Origin: an uncultured Collinsella sp.
GTDB lineage: Bacteria; Actinomycetota; Coriobacteriia; Coriobacteriales; Coriobacteriaceae
Direction of reading: 5' to 3'
NCBI GenBank assembly: GCA_900541035.1
Contig: UQIN01000007.1
Location: forward strand, 33,763 to 97,762
Length of the DNA stretch: 64,000 nucleotides
The notes under the pieces were generated by a model. That model worked only from the letters and a program-made list of their open reading frames with translations. It made no database searches and had not been told where the DNA came from. Position 1 is the first letter of the stretch, and every line of letters begins with the position of its first letter. The position numbers and the translations under genes are program-made. Shown piece by piece: positions 34,953 to 42,677 of the stretch.

Positions 34953-34982
34953 TAAAACGCTTCAATATACTGAAGCGTTTTA
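34953..34982. repeat. 12-bp perfect inverted repeat upstream of adhE
   Basis: Arms TAAAACGCTTCA (34953-34964) and its complement (34971-34982) with a 6-base spacer ATATAC. It lies about 50 bp upstream of the adhE -10. It could be an operator or a weak bidirectional terminator. The rest of the 331-bp gap 34861-35191 holds the adhE leader, the left end of the RAYT unit and the transposase leader. Confidence 0.6.
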
Positions 34983-35009
34983 ACTAAACTATCTACCAGT
35001 GCATCGCCC

Positions 35010-35062
35010 CGCTCATTGGGGACAGGCTTACATGAGTGCTTTCACTCATTTGGGACAGACAT
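35010..35062 (+). repeat. Left inverted repeat of the RAYT unit
   Basis: The complement of this 53-bp stretch matches 36010-36062 with about four mismatches. It contains an internal palindrome ATGAGTG-CTTT-CACTCAT (35032-35049) flanked by GGGGACAG and GGGACAG, a REP/BIME-like structure. Confidence 0.8.
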
Positions 35063-35145
35063 TGATTTGCCATTTTGCCGTTCTGGGCCTGTTTTTGCCG
35101 CTCATTGGATATAAATAGATCACAGGCTCAGCATTTCGCGTTCCT

Positions 35146-35188
35146 TCTCTCCTTTTAGGTGTTGCCTGTTCAGTTTTGAAAGGAGAGA
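35146..35188 (+). promoter_or_regulatory. Ribosome-binding-site-sequestering hairpin before the RAYT gene
   Basis: TCTCTCCTTT (35146-35155) is perfectly complementary to AAAGGAGAGA (35179-35188), which contains the transposase Shine-Dalgarno sequence. The 23-base loop separates the arms. When folded, the leader would hide the ribosome-binding site. Confidence 0.65.
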
Positions 35189-35191
35189 TTT

Positions 35192-35968
35192 ATGCCTCGA
35201 TGCGCCCGTGCCGTTTCGCTCACCGGCTATTACCACGTCTTTGACCGTGGCAACTCTAAACAGATTATTTTTGAAGATGACTCCGACCGTTATCGTTTCT
35301 TATCGGATATCTCGGACAGGTTTGCGCGCCATGACGTGGCGGTGTTAGCTTGGTGCCTTATGGACAACCACTTCCATTTGATGATTGATGACCCATTTGA
35401 CAACCTTTCAAAGGCAATGCAGTGCGCGCTGACGGCATATGCTAAGTATTTCAATGGGAAAACGGGGAGAACGGGACATCTGTTTGACAATCGCTATTCG
35501 CGGGTCGCGGTTGAGTCGGACACGCAGGCGGGGCAGCTGCTCGACTATATTCATCTCAATCCCGTGAAAGGTGCGCTTGACTCGCTCGAGGCGTACCGCT
35601 GGTCAAGCTATAAGGCGTATCAGCTGGGCTATGATCCCTTTGACATCTGTGATGCGGCCCCTATGCTCGATATTGTCGGAGGCTCCCGTTGCTATTGCGA
35701 GCATCTCGAGGAAGTTGCCGGGCGCATCTGGTCAATGGAGGTTCTTCCACGCCGGCGGATCCCCGATGAGGAGGCCCTTTCCGTTGCGCGCGAAGTTCTG
35801 CCGAGCATAGATCCTTCGCTGCTCAAGGCCCTGCCACGCCCCGAACGCGATGCCTGCCTGCTGAGGCTCAGGCGGGCACATCTCACGGTTAAGCAAATTG
35901 CTCGTATCACCGGTATCGGCGCCACGAGCGTGACCAAGGCAACTGCAGGCTGGAAGGATGCAGCGTGA
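35192..35968 (+). CDS. REP-associated tyrosine transposase (Y1/HUH family)
   Basis: The 258-residue protein belongs to the IS200-like Y1 superfamily, in which a single tyrosine cuts single-stranded DNA at palindromes. The HUH metal motif is NHFHLMI (His60, His62), and the following helix TAYAKYFNGKTGRTGHLF carries candidate catalytic Tyr residues 83 and 86. YIHLNPVKG and YRWSSYKAY are further family blocks. A C-terminal helix-turn-helix (TVKQIARITGIGATSVTKAT) is typical of RAYT proteins. AAAGGAG precedes ATG 35192 but lies in a hairpin. The gene is intact and bounded by matching inverted repeats. Confidence 0.92.
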   Translation: MPRCARAVSLTGYYHVFDRGNSKQIIFEDDSDRYRFLSDISDRFARHDVAVLAWCLMDNHFHLMIDDPFDNLSKAMQCALTAYAKYFNGKTGRTGHLFDNRYSRVAVESDTQAGQLLDYIHLNPVKGALDSLEAYRWSSYKAYQLGYDPFDICDAAPMLDIVGGSRCYCEHLEEVAGRIWSMEVLPRRRIPDEEALSVAREVLPSIDPSLLKALPRPERDACLLRLRRAHLTVKQIARITGIGATSVTKATAGWKDAA

Positions 35969-36009
35969 GGCAGGGGCCGGAGCCAGTCGGTGTGCCGCTT
36001 GCGTGCGAC

Positions 36010-36062
36010 ATGTCTGTCCCCAATGCGTGAAAGCACTCATGTAAGTCTGTCCCCAATGAGTG
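36010..36062 (+). repeat. Right inverted repeat of the RAYT unit
   Basis: Contains GCACTCATG with two copies of TGTCCCCAATG on either side (36016-36026 and 36049-36059). It is the inverted counterpart of 35010-35062. Confidence 0.8.
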
Positions 36063-36065
36063 CAA

Positions 36066-36096
36066 AAAGGCGCCCTCCGTAGGGGAGGGCGCCTTT
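36066..36096 (-). terminator. Terminator after rpmB
   Basis: Perfect 13-bp stem (36066-36078 with 36084-36096); on the minus strand it is followed by TTTTT. It ends rpmB. Confidence 0.9.
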
Positions 36097-36164
36097 GGTA
36101 AGTTCTATATGAACGCGAGGTCTTTGACCCGGAGAGTCCGAGGTACTTGTTGGTAAGACCTTAT

Positions 36165-36353
36165 TTAGGAGCGCGCAACCTTGCCGGACTTGAGGCAGGT
36201 GGAGCAAACGTTCATCTTGCGACGGTGACCATCGACGACGACGTACACGCGCTGGATGTTGGGGCGGAACTTACGGTTGGTGACGCGGTGAGAGTGGCTG
36301 ATGGAGCGACCGGCAACGGGGTGCTTACCGCAAACTTCGCAAACTTTGGACAT
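36165..36353 (-). CDS. rpmB: 50S ribosomal protein L28
   Basis: bL28 is a small 50S protein. The 62-residue product has the family sequence GRSISHSHRVTNRKFRPNIQ and two CxxC pairs, CEVC near the N-terminus and CSTC near the C-terminus, so it is the zinc-binding (C+) form. AAGGAGG lies seven bases before the ATG at 36353. It is a single-gene unit with its own promoter and terminator, and divergent from the pyr operon. Confidence 0.97.
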   Translation of the reverse strand: MSKVCEVCGKHPVAGRSISHSHRVTNRKFRPNIQRVYVVVDGHRRKMNVCSTCLKSGKVARS

Positions 36354-36407
36354 AACTGACCCTCCTTGGGCGACAAACGAACATGTCGCGTTAACAAACA
36401 AGCCTGA

Positions 36408-36413
36408 ACTATA
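36408..36413 (-). promoter_or_regulatory. rpmB -10 box (extended)
   Basis: On the minus strand GTGC-TATAGT lies 54 bases before the rpmB start; a CGCACA -35 is 17 bp upstream. Confidence 0.6.
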
Positions 36414-36439
36414 GCACAGAAGCAGCTCCCTGTGCGCAA

Positions 36440-36650
36440 TCTACACAGAGATATTCCTCTTTTGGCGATAGTGCCCACGCTACGGCCCTGGACGTAGATC
36501 CGATTTGCGTGCAGCAGAGGGGATTATGCCAGCTCGAACCAAGGTTTTCAAGCTCGTCCCACAAATATATATAGGTTTATGGAGTGTTGGGCTCCGTTTA
36601 CGGATTGCTCTGCATTTATGCTCGCAATTAAGCTCGAGGTTGGCTACACT
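36440..36650 (+). other. Intergenic DNA between divergent rpmB and pyrR
   Basis: No coding region or RNA gene is recognised here. The most notable content is an AT-rich run at about 36570-36580 and a possible pyr operon -10 (TACACT, 36645-36650). A GGTTCGAGC-like string on the minus strand near 36537 is not part of a tRNA. Confidence 0.5.
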
Positions 36651-36679
36651 ATCCAGTGACCATTAAAGGGGTACGAGAT

Positions 36680-36727
36680 ACCCACATGGAATTACATTGC
36701 TGCCAAAGAGCAGCCCTTCCTGTGGGT
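36680..36727 (+). promoter_or_regulatory. PyrR-binding-type RNA stem-loop in the pyr leader
   Basis: ACCCACA (36680-36686) pairs with TGTGGGT (36721-36727), GGAA with TTCC, and an inner GCTGC/GCAGC stem carries the hexaloop CAAAGA, close to the CNGNGA loop of known PyrR-binding RNAs. The 3' arm overlaps the first bases of the terminator stem. Confidence 0.65.
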
Positions 36728-36765
36728 GTCTGGTCCGCTTTGAGCGGTCGGGCATCTATTTTTTT
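36725..36765 (+). terminator. Attenuator terminator of the pyr operon
   Basis: A 13-bp stem with G-U pairs and one bulge (36725-36738 with 36744-36756) followed by TATTTTTTT, 40 bases before pyrR. With the upstream PyrR-type loop it forms a transcription attenuator expected to respond to uridine nucleotides. Confidence 0.75.
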
Positions 36766-36792
36766 GACTGTGTCAGCAGTCAAGACATGTGA

Positions 36793-37389
<597 letters not shown>

Positions 37390-37393
37390 TACC

Positions 37394-38338
37394 GTGGCGT
37401 TCAACCATAAGCACCTGATCGACATTACCGAGTACTCTGAAGAGGATATCAAGCTCATCCTCGAGACCGCCAAGGCGTTCTCCGAGGTCAACGAGCGTGC
37501 CATCAAGAAGGTCCCCACGCTCAAGGGCAAGACCATCGTCAACATGTTCAACGAGCCCTCGACGCGCACCCGCAGCTCTTTCGAGCTCGCCGAGAAGCGT
37601 CTTTCGGCCGACAGCCTTAACTTTGGCGGCTCCTCGACCTCCACGGTCAAGGGCGAGAGCCTCGTCGACACCGTTGAGACCCTCAACGCCTATAAGATCG
37701 ACTGCATCGTCGTACGCGACAAGCACGCCGGTGCCCCCTACATCGTCACGCAGAACTCGCCCGCGAGCGTCATCTGCGCAGGTGACGGCAAGCACAACCA
37801 TCCCACGCAGGCCCTGCTCGACCTGTACACCATCTGGGAGCACAAGGGTGACTTCCACGGTCTGAAGGTCGCCGTCGTCGGCGATATCGTGCACTCCCGC
37901 GTTTGCGGCTCGCTGATCCCCGCCCTTAAGATCATGGGCTGCGAGACCTACGCCGTCGCCCCCGGCACGCTGCTGCCGCCGTCGCCCGAGGTCCTGGGCT
38001 GCGACCACGTGACGAGCGACCTCGATTCCGTCCTGCCCGAGCTGGACGTCGTCTACATGCTGCGCGTGCAGCAGGAGCGCCTCGAGGGTGCTCCGTTCCC
38101 GACCATTCGCGAGTACCACAAGCTCTTCGGCCTGACCAAGGACCGCGAGAAGCTCATGAAGCCCGACGCGATCATCTGCCACCCGGGCCCCATCAACCGC
38201 GGCGTCGAGTTCGACTCCTATATGGCCGACCACCCGCAACGCTCCGTCATCCTGGAGCAGGTCTACGCCGGTATCTGCGTGCGTATGGCTATCCTGTATC
38301 TGCTGCTTGGAGGTGCCGATAATGGCCTTGCTTCTTAA
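37394..38338 (+). CDS. pyrB: Aspartate carbamoyltransferase catalytic subunit
   Basis: PyrB condenses carbamoyl phosphate with aspartate, the committed pyrimidine step. The 314-residue protein has the carbamoyl-phosphate motif FNEPSTRTRSSFELA, HNHPTQALLDLYTI and the aspartate-binding region MLRVQQER. GTG 37394 follows GGGAGGTG by eight bases; GTG 37382 overlaps the pyrR end and is less likely. The 3' end overlaps pyrC by 17 bases. No pyrI regulatory chain is present, as in Gram-positive enzymes. Confidence 0.97.
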   Translation: MAFNHKHLIDITEYSEEDIKLILETAKAFSEVNERAIKKVPTLKGKTIVNMFNEPSTRTRSSFELAEKRLSADSLNFGGSSTSTVKGESLVDTVETLNAYKIDCIVVRDKHAGAPYIVTQNSPASVICAGDGKHNHPTQALLDLYTIWEHKGDFHGLKVAVVGDIVHSRVCGSLIPALKIMGCETYAVAPGTLLPPSPEVLGCDHVTSDLDSVLPELDVVYMLRVQQERLEGAPFPTIREYHKLFGLTKDREKLMKPDAIICHPGPINRGVEFDSYMADHPQRSVILEQVYAGICVRMAILYLLLGGADNGLAS

Positions 38339-39611
38339 GAATGCCCACGTCGTCGACCCGTCCGTCGAGCTTGACGGTGTCGTTGACGTCCTGATTGACG
38401 GCGACAAGATCGCCGAGGTCGGCGAGAATCTCGCCGTCGAGGGAGCCGAGGTCCGCGACCTTTCCGGCAAGTACCTCGTCCCCGGCCTGGTGGATATGCA
38501 CGTTCACCTTCGCGAGCCCGGCTACGAGGTCAAAGAGGACATCGAGAGCGGTACCCGCGCAGCTGCCAAGGGCGGCTTTACCGGCGTGTGCTCCATGCCC
38601 AACACCGATCCCGTCACCGATAACGGTACCGTCGTGGAGTTCGTAAAGTCCCGTGCTGCCGAGGTCGGTCACTGCCGCGTCTATCCGTCGGGCGCCATGA
38701 CCCGCGGTCTTAAGGGCGAGGCCATGTCCGAGATGGGCGATATGGTCGCCCACGGCGCCGTCGCCTTCACCGACGACGGTCGCGGCGTGCAGGGCGCGGG
38801 CATGCTCCGTCGTTGCATGGACTACGGCAAGATGTTCGGCAAGGTCTTTATGAGCCACTGCCAGGACGAGGACTTGGTCGGCCACGGCCAGATCAACGAG
38901 GGCAAGGTCTCGACCCGTCTGGCCCTCGAGGGCTGGCCGGCTGCCGGCGAGGAGCTCCAGATCGCCCGCGACATCGAGATCGCCAAGCTGACCGGTGCCA
39001 AGCTGCACATCCAGCACATCTCCACCGCCCATGGCCTGGAGATCGTGCGTGCCGGTAAGGCCGCTGGCGTTCAGGTTACCTGCGAGGCCACCCCGCACCA
39101 CATGTTCCTGACCGAGAACGACCTGGACGAGACCTACAACACCTCGCTCAAGGTCAATCCGCCGCTGCGCACCGACGAGGACGCCGAGGCCATCCGTCAG
39201 GGCGTCATCGACGGCACCGTCGACGTTATCGTCACCGATCACGCTCCCCACACCCCGTGGGAGAAGGCCCGCGAGTTCGAGCTTGCGCCCTTTGGCATGA
39301 TCGGTCTCGAGACCTCGCTGTCGCTCGTGCTCACCGAGCTGGTCAACACGGGCAAGATGAGCATGGGCCGTATGGTCGAGCTCATGGCCATCAAGCCGCG
39401 TGAGATCCTGGGCCTCGACCAGGTTCAGGTCAAGGCGGGATCCGTTGCCGACCTGACCGTGTTCGACCCCTCCGCAACCTGGACGGTTGGCGAGGACGGT
39501 TACGAGTCGCGCGCCGAGAACTCCGGTTTTGCCGGCCGCACGCTCACCGGTCGTGCCACCGATGTATTTGTCGGCGGTAAACAGACGCTTGCCGACGGCT
39601 GCATCTGCTAG
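38322..39611 (+). CDS. pyrC: Dihydroorotase
   Basis: PyrC cyclises carbamoyl aspartate to dihydroorotate. The 429-residue class I type enzyme has the zinc motif DMHVHLREPG, the block GFTGVCSMPNTDPVTDN, later metal His in MSHCQDEDL and IQHISTAHG, and the catalytic Asp in VTDHAPH. ATG 38322 lies ten bases after GGAGG within pyrB, so the two are translationally coupled. A short hairpin follows its stop. Confidence 0.97.
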   Translation: MALLLKNAHVVDPSVELDGVVDVLIDGDKIAEVGENLAVEGAEVRDLSGKYLVPGLVDMHVHLREPGYEVKEDIESGTRAAAKGGFTGVCSMPNTDPVTDNGTVVEFVKSRAAEVGHCRVYPSGAMTRGLKGEAMSEMGDMVAHGAVAFTDDGRGVQGAGMLRRCMDYGKMFGKVFMSHCQDEDLVGHGQINEGKVSTRLALEGWPAAGEELQIARDIEIAKLTGAKLHIQHISTAHGLEIVRAGKAAGVQVTCEATPHHMFLTENDLDETYNTSLKVNPPLRTDEDAEAIRQGVIDGTVDVIVTDHAPHTPWEKAREFELAPFGMIGLETSLSLVLTELVNTGKMSMGRMVELMAIKPREILGLDQVQVKAGSVADLTVFDPSATWTVGEDGYESRAENSGFAGRTLTGRATDVFVGGKQTLADGCIC

Positions 39612-39631
39612 CATAGCCTTATCGCTTTTGT

Positions 39632-39660
39632 GCGCGGCGCCCTTGCGGTGCCGCGCTTTC
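39632..39660 (+). terminator. Hairpin between pyrC and pyrK
   Basis: 10-bp GC-rich stem (39632-39641 with 39647-39656) followed by only TTTC. Because pyrK-pyrD-pyrF continue the pathway, it is more likely a partial terminator or processing site than an operon end. Confidence 0.5.
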
Positions 39661-39703
39661 TATTCGTTTGGACCATGCAACCGCATGGGGGATTGGAGCG
39701 TTT

Positions 39704-40495
39704 ATGCCCATACCTTCCACTGCACGCATGCACGACTTCGAGGTCGTCTCGAACCGGGAGATTGCCGACGGCGTCTTCTCGCTCGTCATCTCGGCCCCCA
39801 AGCTTGCAAGTGCGCTCAAGCCCGGTCAGTTTGTGAACATCGCCGTACCCGGTGATGCGTCCTCGCTGCTTCGCGTGCCCCTGAGCTACTACCGCGCCGA
39901 CGCCGAGGCCGGCACCGTCGAGCTGTGGTACGCCGTCGTGGGCGACGATACCCGTCGTTTGTCCCAGATGGGCCCCGGCTCCACCTCTAACCTGCTGGGC
40001 CCCGGTGGCCGTGGCTGGATGGTACCCGAGGGCACCAGGAAGGCCCTGCTCGTCGCCGGTGGCATCGGCGTTCCGCCTGTGCTGTGCCTTGCCGGCATGC
40101 TTGCCGAGCAGAGTGTTGATGTGGACGTGTGCCTGGGCTTTGGCACCGCTTCCAAGGCCGTGGGCATCGACGAGTTCCGCGCGCTGGGCGCCACGGTTAA
40201 CGTGTGCACCGACGATGGCACGCTGGGCACGCACGGTTTTTGCACCGACCCGGCAGCCGAGCTGCTCGGCGAGGGCGGCTACGACTACGTCGCCAGCTGC
40301 GGTCCCGCCGTCATGATGAAGAAAGTCGCCGCCGCTGCCGCCGAGGCCGGTGCGTACTGCGAGGTGTCGCTCGAGCGCATGATGAGCTGTGGCTTTGGCG
40401 CCTGCAACACCTGCAATGTCGAGACGGTCGACGGTATGAAGGGTGCTTGCATGTGCGGCCCCGTGTTCGATGCTTCCAAGGTGGTGGTCTTCTAG
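39704..40495 (+). CDS. pyrK: Dihydroorotate dehydrogenase electron transfer subunit
   Basis: PyrK carries FAD and a [2Fe-2S] cluster and passes electrons from PyrD to NAD. The 263-residue protein has a ferredoxin-reductase-like FAD domain (LLRVPLSYY), an NAD-binding region (LLVAGGIGVPPVL) and the C-terminal cysteine cluster CGFGACNTC with a further CMCG. ATG 39704 follows TTGGAGCG; an upstream ATG at 39668 would add 12 unconserved residues. Its stop overlaps the pyrD start. Confidence 0.96.
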   Translation: MPIPSTARMHDFEVVSNREIADGVFSLVISAPKLASALKPGQFVNIAVPGDASSLLRVPLSYYRADAEAGTVELWYAVVGDDTRRLSQMGPGSTSNLLGPGGRGWMVPEGTRKALLVAGGIGVPPVLCLAGMLAEQSVDVDVCLGFGTASKAVGIDEFRALGATVNVCTDDGTLGTHGFCTDPAAELLGEGGYDYVASCGPAVMMKKVAAAAAEAGAYCEVSLERMMSCGFGACNTCNVETVDGMKGACMCGPVFDASKVVVF

Positions 40496-41418
40496 TGGGT
40501 ACCGTGAACATGGCCGTCGATTTCGGCGGCGTCAAGATGCAAAACCCCATCAACACCGCAGCCGGTACCTTTGGCTACGGCTGGCAGTTCCAGAACTTCT
40601 TTGATGTTTCCCAACTGGGCGCCATCACCACCAAGGGTTGCGCAGCCGAGCCCTGGCCCGGTAACCCCGCGCCCCGCATGGCCGAGATCCCCGGCGGTAT
40701 GATCAACTCCGTGGGCCTTCAGAACCCCGGCGTGGCCGCCTTTGCTCGCGAGTCCGGTCCGTGGCTCGAGCAGCTCTCCAAGGACGGCTGCCAGGTCATC
40801 TGTCAGGTTGCCGGCCACTCCGTTGACGAGTTTGTCCGCGCACTCGAGATGTATGTCGAGCTGTGCCCCTGGGCTGCCGGCTACGAGATCAACGTGAGCT
40901 GCCCCAATATCGCCGCCGGCGGTGCCGCCATGGGCTCCACGCCCGAGGGCGCCTCTTCCGTTATGGCTGCCTGCCGCAAGGTGACCGATAAGCCGCTGTT
41001 CGTGAAGATGGCGCCGGTCAACGTCGCCGAGATCGCCAAGGCCCTCGAGGCTGCCGGCGCCGACGGCCTTTCGGTCATCAACTCCATCCAGGGCATGGCC
41101 ATCGACGTCCATACCCGCAAGTCCCGCGTGGCCAAGCCCAAGGGCGGCCTTTCGGGCCCGCTGTGCCACCACATCGCCGTGCGCATGGTCTGGGAGGTTG
41201 CCCAGGCCGTCGATATCCCCATCAACGGTGTCGGCGGTGTCATGACCGGAGAAGATGCGGCCGAGTTTATCCTGGCCGGCGCCACCTGCGTGTCGGTCGG
41301 TATGGCCAACTTCGTCGATCCGTGCGCTTCGCTCAAGATCGCGCATGAGCTCGAGGCCTGGGCCGAGTCCCAGGGCGTAAAGGACATCAACGAACTGGTA
41401 GGTGCTTTCGAATGCTAG
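40495..41418 (+). CDS. pyrD: Dihydroorotate dehydrogenase B (NAD), catalytic subunit
   Basis: Class 1B PyrD oxidises dihydroorotate with FMN and works as a complex with PyrK. The 307-residue protein has NPINTAAGTFGYG, INSVGLQNPG, the catalytic Cys in EINVSCPN and the FMN motifs INGVGGV and GATCVSVGMA. GTG 40495, nine bases after AAGGTGG at the end of pyrK, is preferred; GTG 40504 and ATG 40510 are alternatives. It overlaps pyrF by seven bases. Confidence 0.97.
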   Translation: MGTVNMAVDFGGVKMQNPINTAAGTFGYGWQFQNFFDVSQLGAITTKGCAAEPWPGNPAPRMAEIPGGMINSVGLQNPGVAAFARESGPWLEQLSKDGCQVICQVAGHSVDEFVRALEMYVELCPWAAGYEINVSCPNIAAGGAAMGSTPEGASSVMAACRKVTDKPLFVKMAPVNVAEIAKALEAAGADGLSVINSIQGMAIDVHTRKSRVAKPKGGLSGPLCHHIAVRMVWEVAQAVDIPINGVGGVMTGEDAAEFILAGATCVSVGMANFVDPCASLKIAHELEAWAESQGVKDINELVGAFEC

Positions 41419-42128
41419 AGACCGATGCCCGCGACCGCGTAATCGTCGCCCTCGACTGCGACCGTGAGCGTGCGCTCGAGCTTGCCCACGAGCTTTCGGG
41501 CCATGCCGCCTGGCTCAAGGTTGGCATGACGCTCTATTACGCCGAGGGTCCCCAGATCGTCAAGACATTCAAGGACCTGGGCTTTAAGGTCTTCCTTGAC
41601 CTTAAGTTCCATGATATTCCGCATCAGGTTCGCGGTGCCGCCCGCTCGGCCTCGCTTGCCGGTGCCGATCTGCTTTCGGTCCACGGTTTGGGTTCGGGCG
41701 CCATGCTCGCTGCCTGCCGCGAGGGTGCCGAGGAGGCGCGCGAGGACCGCGCTAAGCTCGTCGCCATCACCGTTCTTACGAGCATGAATCAGGATGCCTT
41801 GAGCGAGATCGGCGTCGAGTCGCCCGTGGCCGAGGAAGCCGCCCGTCTGGCAAAGCTTGCCCAGGCCAACGGTATCGACGGCATCGTGTGCTCGCCGATG
41901 GAGGCCCATGACATGCGCGAACTGCTCGGCCCCGACGCGCTGATCGTGACTCCGGGCGTGCGTCCGGTGGGTGCCGCCCTGGGCGATCAATCCCGTGTGG
42001 CGACGCCTTCCCAGGCTATCGAGCGCGGTGCGAGCCACATCGTGGTGGGCCGACCCATCACCGGTGCCGACGACCCTGTTGCCGCATTTGACGCCATCGT
42101 TGCCGAGCTGGTCGAAAACGTCGCCTAA
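41412..42128 (+). CDS. pyrF: Orotidine 5'-phosphate decarboxylase
   Basis: PyrF converts OMP to UMP. The 238-residue TIM-barrel protein has the catalytic array FLDLKFHDIPHQV, with VALDCD at the start, the LTSMNQ region and the phosphate-binding VTPGVRP and VVGRPIT segments. ATG 41412 overlaps the end of pyrD. pyrE, needed for the preceding step, is not in this window. It is the last pyr gene; no strong terminator with a T-run follows, only the inverted repeats at 42171-42266. Confidence 0.97.
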   Translation: MLETDARDRVIVALDCDRERALELAHELSGHAAWLKVGMTLYYAEGPQIVKTFKDLGFKVFLDLKFHDIPHQVRGAARSASLAGADLLSVHGLGSGAMLAACREGAEEAREDRAKLVAITVLTSMNQDALSEIGVESPVAEEAARLAKLAQANGIDGIVCSPMEAHDMRELLGPDALIVTPGVRPVGAALGDQSRVATPSQAIERGASHIVVGRPITGADDPVAAFDAIVAELVENVA

Positions 42129-42170
42129 AATATTCCCTCAAGTCACCACTTTTGGGTCTCATTAGCACAA

Positions 42171-42266
42171 ATTAGCCCCTGTGCCTGCGAAAACTTTCCC
42201 ATCCTTTGTGTGGAATCGCAGGTCAGGGGCTTAACTTTGACCTCCGTATATTGCACTTTTCGCAGG
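42171..42266 (+). repeat. Competing inverted repeats between pyrF and mihF
   Basis: AGCCCCTG/CAGGGGCT and CCTGCGA/TCGCAGG form one long hairpin (42174-42231). The left arm CCTGCGAAAA (42184-42193) is also perfectly complementary to TTTTCGCAGG (42257-42266). TCGCAGGT occurs twice (42216, 42260). The rest of the 240-bp gap holds the mihF promoter region. Confidence 0.6.
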
Positions 42267-42305
42267 TATCGTCTAATCTATGGTGCCGTCGATTGGGCAT
42301 TTAGT

Positions 42306-42326
42306 GCGTTTTACGTGGTAAAATGC
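42306..42326 (+). promoter_or_regulatory. Palindrome overlapping a putative mihF -10
   Basis: TTTTAC-GTG-GTAAAA with flanking GC pairs (42306-42326) contains TAAAAT (42319-42324), preceded by TGG as an extended -10, 45 bases before the mihF start. A protein bound here would block the promoter. Confidence 0.5.
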
Positions 42327-42368
42327 CAATTATTGCATCAGATATAACCCAACTATTTGGAGGTTCGA

Positions 42369-42677
42369 ATGGCACTCCCTCAGCTTACCGACGAGCAGCG
42401 CAAGCAGGCTCTTGAGAAGGCTGCTGCCGCACGTCACGCCCGCGCTGAGCTTCGCGAGCAGATCAAGAAGGGCGAGAAGTCCCTCGAGTCCGTGCTCAAC
42501 TCCGATGACCCCATCGCTTCCCGCATGAAGGTTTCCACCCTCATCGAGTCCCTGCCCGGTTATGGCAAGGCCAAGGCCGCCAAGATCATGGAGGAGCTCG
42601 GCATCTCCGCTACCCGTCGCGTCCAGGGCCTCGGTGTCCGTCAGCGCGAGCAGCTCCTCGAGCAGCTGACCAAATAA
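42369..42677 (+). CDS. mihF: Actinobacterial integration host factor (mIHF/sIHF)
   Basis: mIHF is a nucleoid-associated DNA-bending protein restricted to actinobacteria and unrelated to the alpha/beta IHF fold. The 102-residue protein begins MALPQLTDEQRKQALEKAAA, has the Arg/Lys-rich long helix RAELREQIKKGEKSL, and ends with the H2TH-like DNA-binding part ESLPGYGKAKAAKIMEELGI and RVQGLGVRQREQLL. TTGGAGG lies before ATG 42369. The order pyrF-mihF-gmk-rpoZ is typical of actinobacteria and is the strongest taxonomic marker in the window. Confidence 0.95.
   Translation: MALPQLTDEQRKQALEKAAAARHARAELREQIKKGEKSLESVLNSDDPIASRMKVSTLIESLPGYGKAKAAKIMEELGISATRRVQGLGVRQREQLLEQLTK

Larger units (their letters stand above)
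35010..36062 (+). mobile_element. RAYT (REP-associated tyrosine transposase) unit
   Basis: A 1053-bp unit bounded by 53-bp inverted repeats (35010-35062 and 36010-36062) that contain one Y1/HUH transposase gene and its structured leader. It is inserted between the upstream DNA of adhE and the rpmB terminator. No short target duplication is obvious, which fits the Y1 mechanism. Confidence 0.75.

Noticed and set aside
34953..34982. Rex operator upstream of adhE
   Set aside because: The palindrome does not contain the TTGTTAA/TTAACAA-type half-sites of Rex.
36529..36545. GGTTCGAGC on the minus strand as a tRNA T-loop
   Set aside because: The adjacent bases do not form a T-stem, anticodon arm or acceptor stem.
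42358..42375. tRNA T-loop-like GGTTCGAAT before mihF
   Set aside because: It is the ribosome-binding site and start codon of mihF; no acceptor or anticodon stem can be formed.
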